In this document: piece by piece, positions 23,283 through 23,957 of the stretch
How positions within the stretch are numbered: the stretch's first letter is position 1
Layout: each line of letters begins with the position of its first letter
Assembly: GCA_913052545.1 (NCBI GenBank)
Contig: CAJXEF010000010.1
Location: forward strand, 1-23,957
Direction: 5' to 3'
From: an uncultured Chloroflexota bacterium
Lineage (GTDB): Bacteria > Chloroflexota > Dehalococcoidia > UBA3495
DNA length: 23,957 nucleotides
Notes under the pieces: model-generated
The model's input: only the letters and a program-made list of their open reading frames with translations
Told to the model about the DNA's origin: nothing
Database searches by the model: none
Translations under genes and position numbers: made by a program

Positions 23283-23957
23283 TTGCCAGGGGATATCATC
23301 ATAAGTACAGTTCTAATAGCCATATTCATCTTATTCTCAGGCTTCTTTTCTAGCTCCGAGGCCGCGTTCCTATCTCTACAGAGAACTCGGTTAACCTATC
23401 TGGTAAACAATAACGTTCCAGGAGCTAAACGCGTCCAAGATATGATCAATAATACGGACCGACTTCTATCTACGATTCTTCTTGGGAACAACTTGGTCAA
23501 CGTGGCGTTTACTGCTCTTGTTACAGCCTTAGCAGTTAGTTGGTTAGGAGAAGGACCCTTGGCACTTACGGCAGCCACCGTTATAGGAACCACTGTTCTT
23601 CTTATTTTGGGAGAAATCATCCCAAAGAGCATCGCGGTAAAAAAGTCTGAAAAGATGACGTTTTTATATGCCCGGCCACTGAAAGTGATCGAGCTTTCTT
23701 TATATCCGATAATATTGTTTTTACAATGGCTCTCTCGCGCAACCCAAACAATATTCGGACATGAAGCAAATGATGAAGATCGCGCTGTTACTGAGGGGGA
23801 ACTGCGTATGTTAATAGACATCGGAGAATCTGAGGGATCTGTAGATTCTATAGAGGCAACCCGGCTCCAAAGGGTGTTTAGTTTCGGAGATAGGCAAATC
23901 CAAGAGATAGTTACACCAAGGCCTGAAATTGTATGGATCGAAAAAGGATGCACGTTA
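23283..23957 (+). CDS. CNNM/CorC (HlyC) family transporter with DUF21 domain, N-terminal part (3' truncated by window edge)
   Basis: The frame opens at TTG 23283, 6 nt after GGGGAGGT (23269-23276), and stays open for 225 codons to the window end. It starts with a membrane helix and SGFFSSSEAAFLSLQRTRL, then GNNLVNVAFTALVTALA and GEIIPKSIAVKKSEK, all diagnostic of the DUF21 membrane domain. TEGELRMLIDIGESEGS and FSFGDRQIQEIVTPR lead into the first CBS domain, which is cut off. Relatives are linked to magnesium or other divalent cation efflux or tolerance. Only the edge-truncated part can be seen, and the C-terminal CorC/HlyC domain is assumed. Confidence 0.9.
   Translation, partial: MPGDIIISTVLIAIFILFSGFFSSSEAAFLSLQRTRLTYLVNNNVPGAKRVQDMINNTDRLLSTILLGNNLVNVAFTALVTALAVSWLGEGPLALTAATVIGTTVLLILGEIIPKSIAVKKSEKMTFLYARPLKVIELSLYPIILFLQWLSRATQTIFGHEANDEDRAVTEGELRMLIDIGESEGSVDSIEATRLQRVFSFGDRQIQEIVTPRPEIVWIEKGCTL

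Noticed and set aside
23396..23953. Minus-strand ORF of 185 codons at the end
   Set aside because: Antisense to the DUF21 membrane gene, which has diagnostic motifs on the plus strand.
1..23957. CRISPR array, insertion sequence or prophage
   Set aside because: No regularly spaced direct repeats, transposase or phage genes were seen on either strand.

Overview
The window looks like a bacterial chromosome of moderate GC content from an aerobic heterotroph with a varied oxidative catabolism. The best guess is a marine Chloroflexota of the SAR202 type. This rests on the mix of flavin monooxygenases, FMN hydroxy-acid dehydrogenase, crotonase, metal-independent-looking amidohydrolases and sulfatase beside a caa3-like oxidase; no marker gene in the window proves it. 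Several genes start at TTG or GTG behind good Shine-Dalgarno (SD) sequences.

Layout: (1) 1-2206, the 3' end of an aa3-type cytochrome c oxidase operon: CtaD C-terminus, CtaE, and a subunit IV fused to a cytochrome c domain. (2) 2246-3564, on the minus strand, a DUF952 protein and an atypical protein-kinase-like protein. (3) 3746-4444, a serine carboxylesterase. (4) 4592-4830, three tRNA genes (Ala-CGC, Arg-CCT, Trp-CCA) with a promoter and a strong intrinsic terminator. (5) 5071-9339, separate catabolic genes: FMN-dependent alpha-hydroxy-acid dehydrogenase, ACMSD-like amidohydrolase, Baeyer-Villiger monooxygenase. (6) 9421-11918, on the minus strand, a formylglycine-generating enzyme followed by a type I sulfatase, an activator-substrate pair. 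(7) 12410-13159, an alpha/beta hydrolase with a Cys nucleophile. (8) 13278-16488, a Zur-like regulator divergent from znuACB-type zinc import genes, with a metalloregulator-like box over the -10 of a near-consensus promoter. (9) 16609-18412, an F420/FMN-type luciferase-like monooxygenase and a 6-oxocamphor-hydrolase-like crotonase. (10) 18573-23218, a conserved protein, a UGSC-family selenoprotein, an NHL propeller, a second amidohydrolase and an Asp-box propeller. (11) From 23283 to the window edge, the N-terminal part of a CNNM/CorC-type transporter.

The most notable signal is at 19617-20192. A conventional reading breaks this gene in two at a TGA, but the frame continues as U-G-S-C, the signature of the UGSC (seleno)protein family. 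A perfect 6-bp hairpin with a G in the first two loop positions begins 12 nt after the TGA, as a bacterial SECIS should. The gene sits 9 bp after a conserved partner gene that has its own near-consensus promoter.

A working picture of regions 5, 7, 9 and 10 is oxidation of alicyclic or terpenoid-like compounds (monooxygenase, Baeyer-Villiger or retro-Claisen ring opening, hydrolysis of lactones and esters, hydroxy-acid oxidation) feeding the respiratory chain. That pathway is an inference from family membership; no substrate can be read from the sequence.
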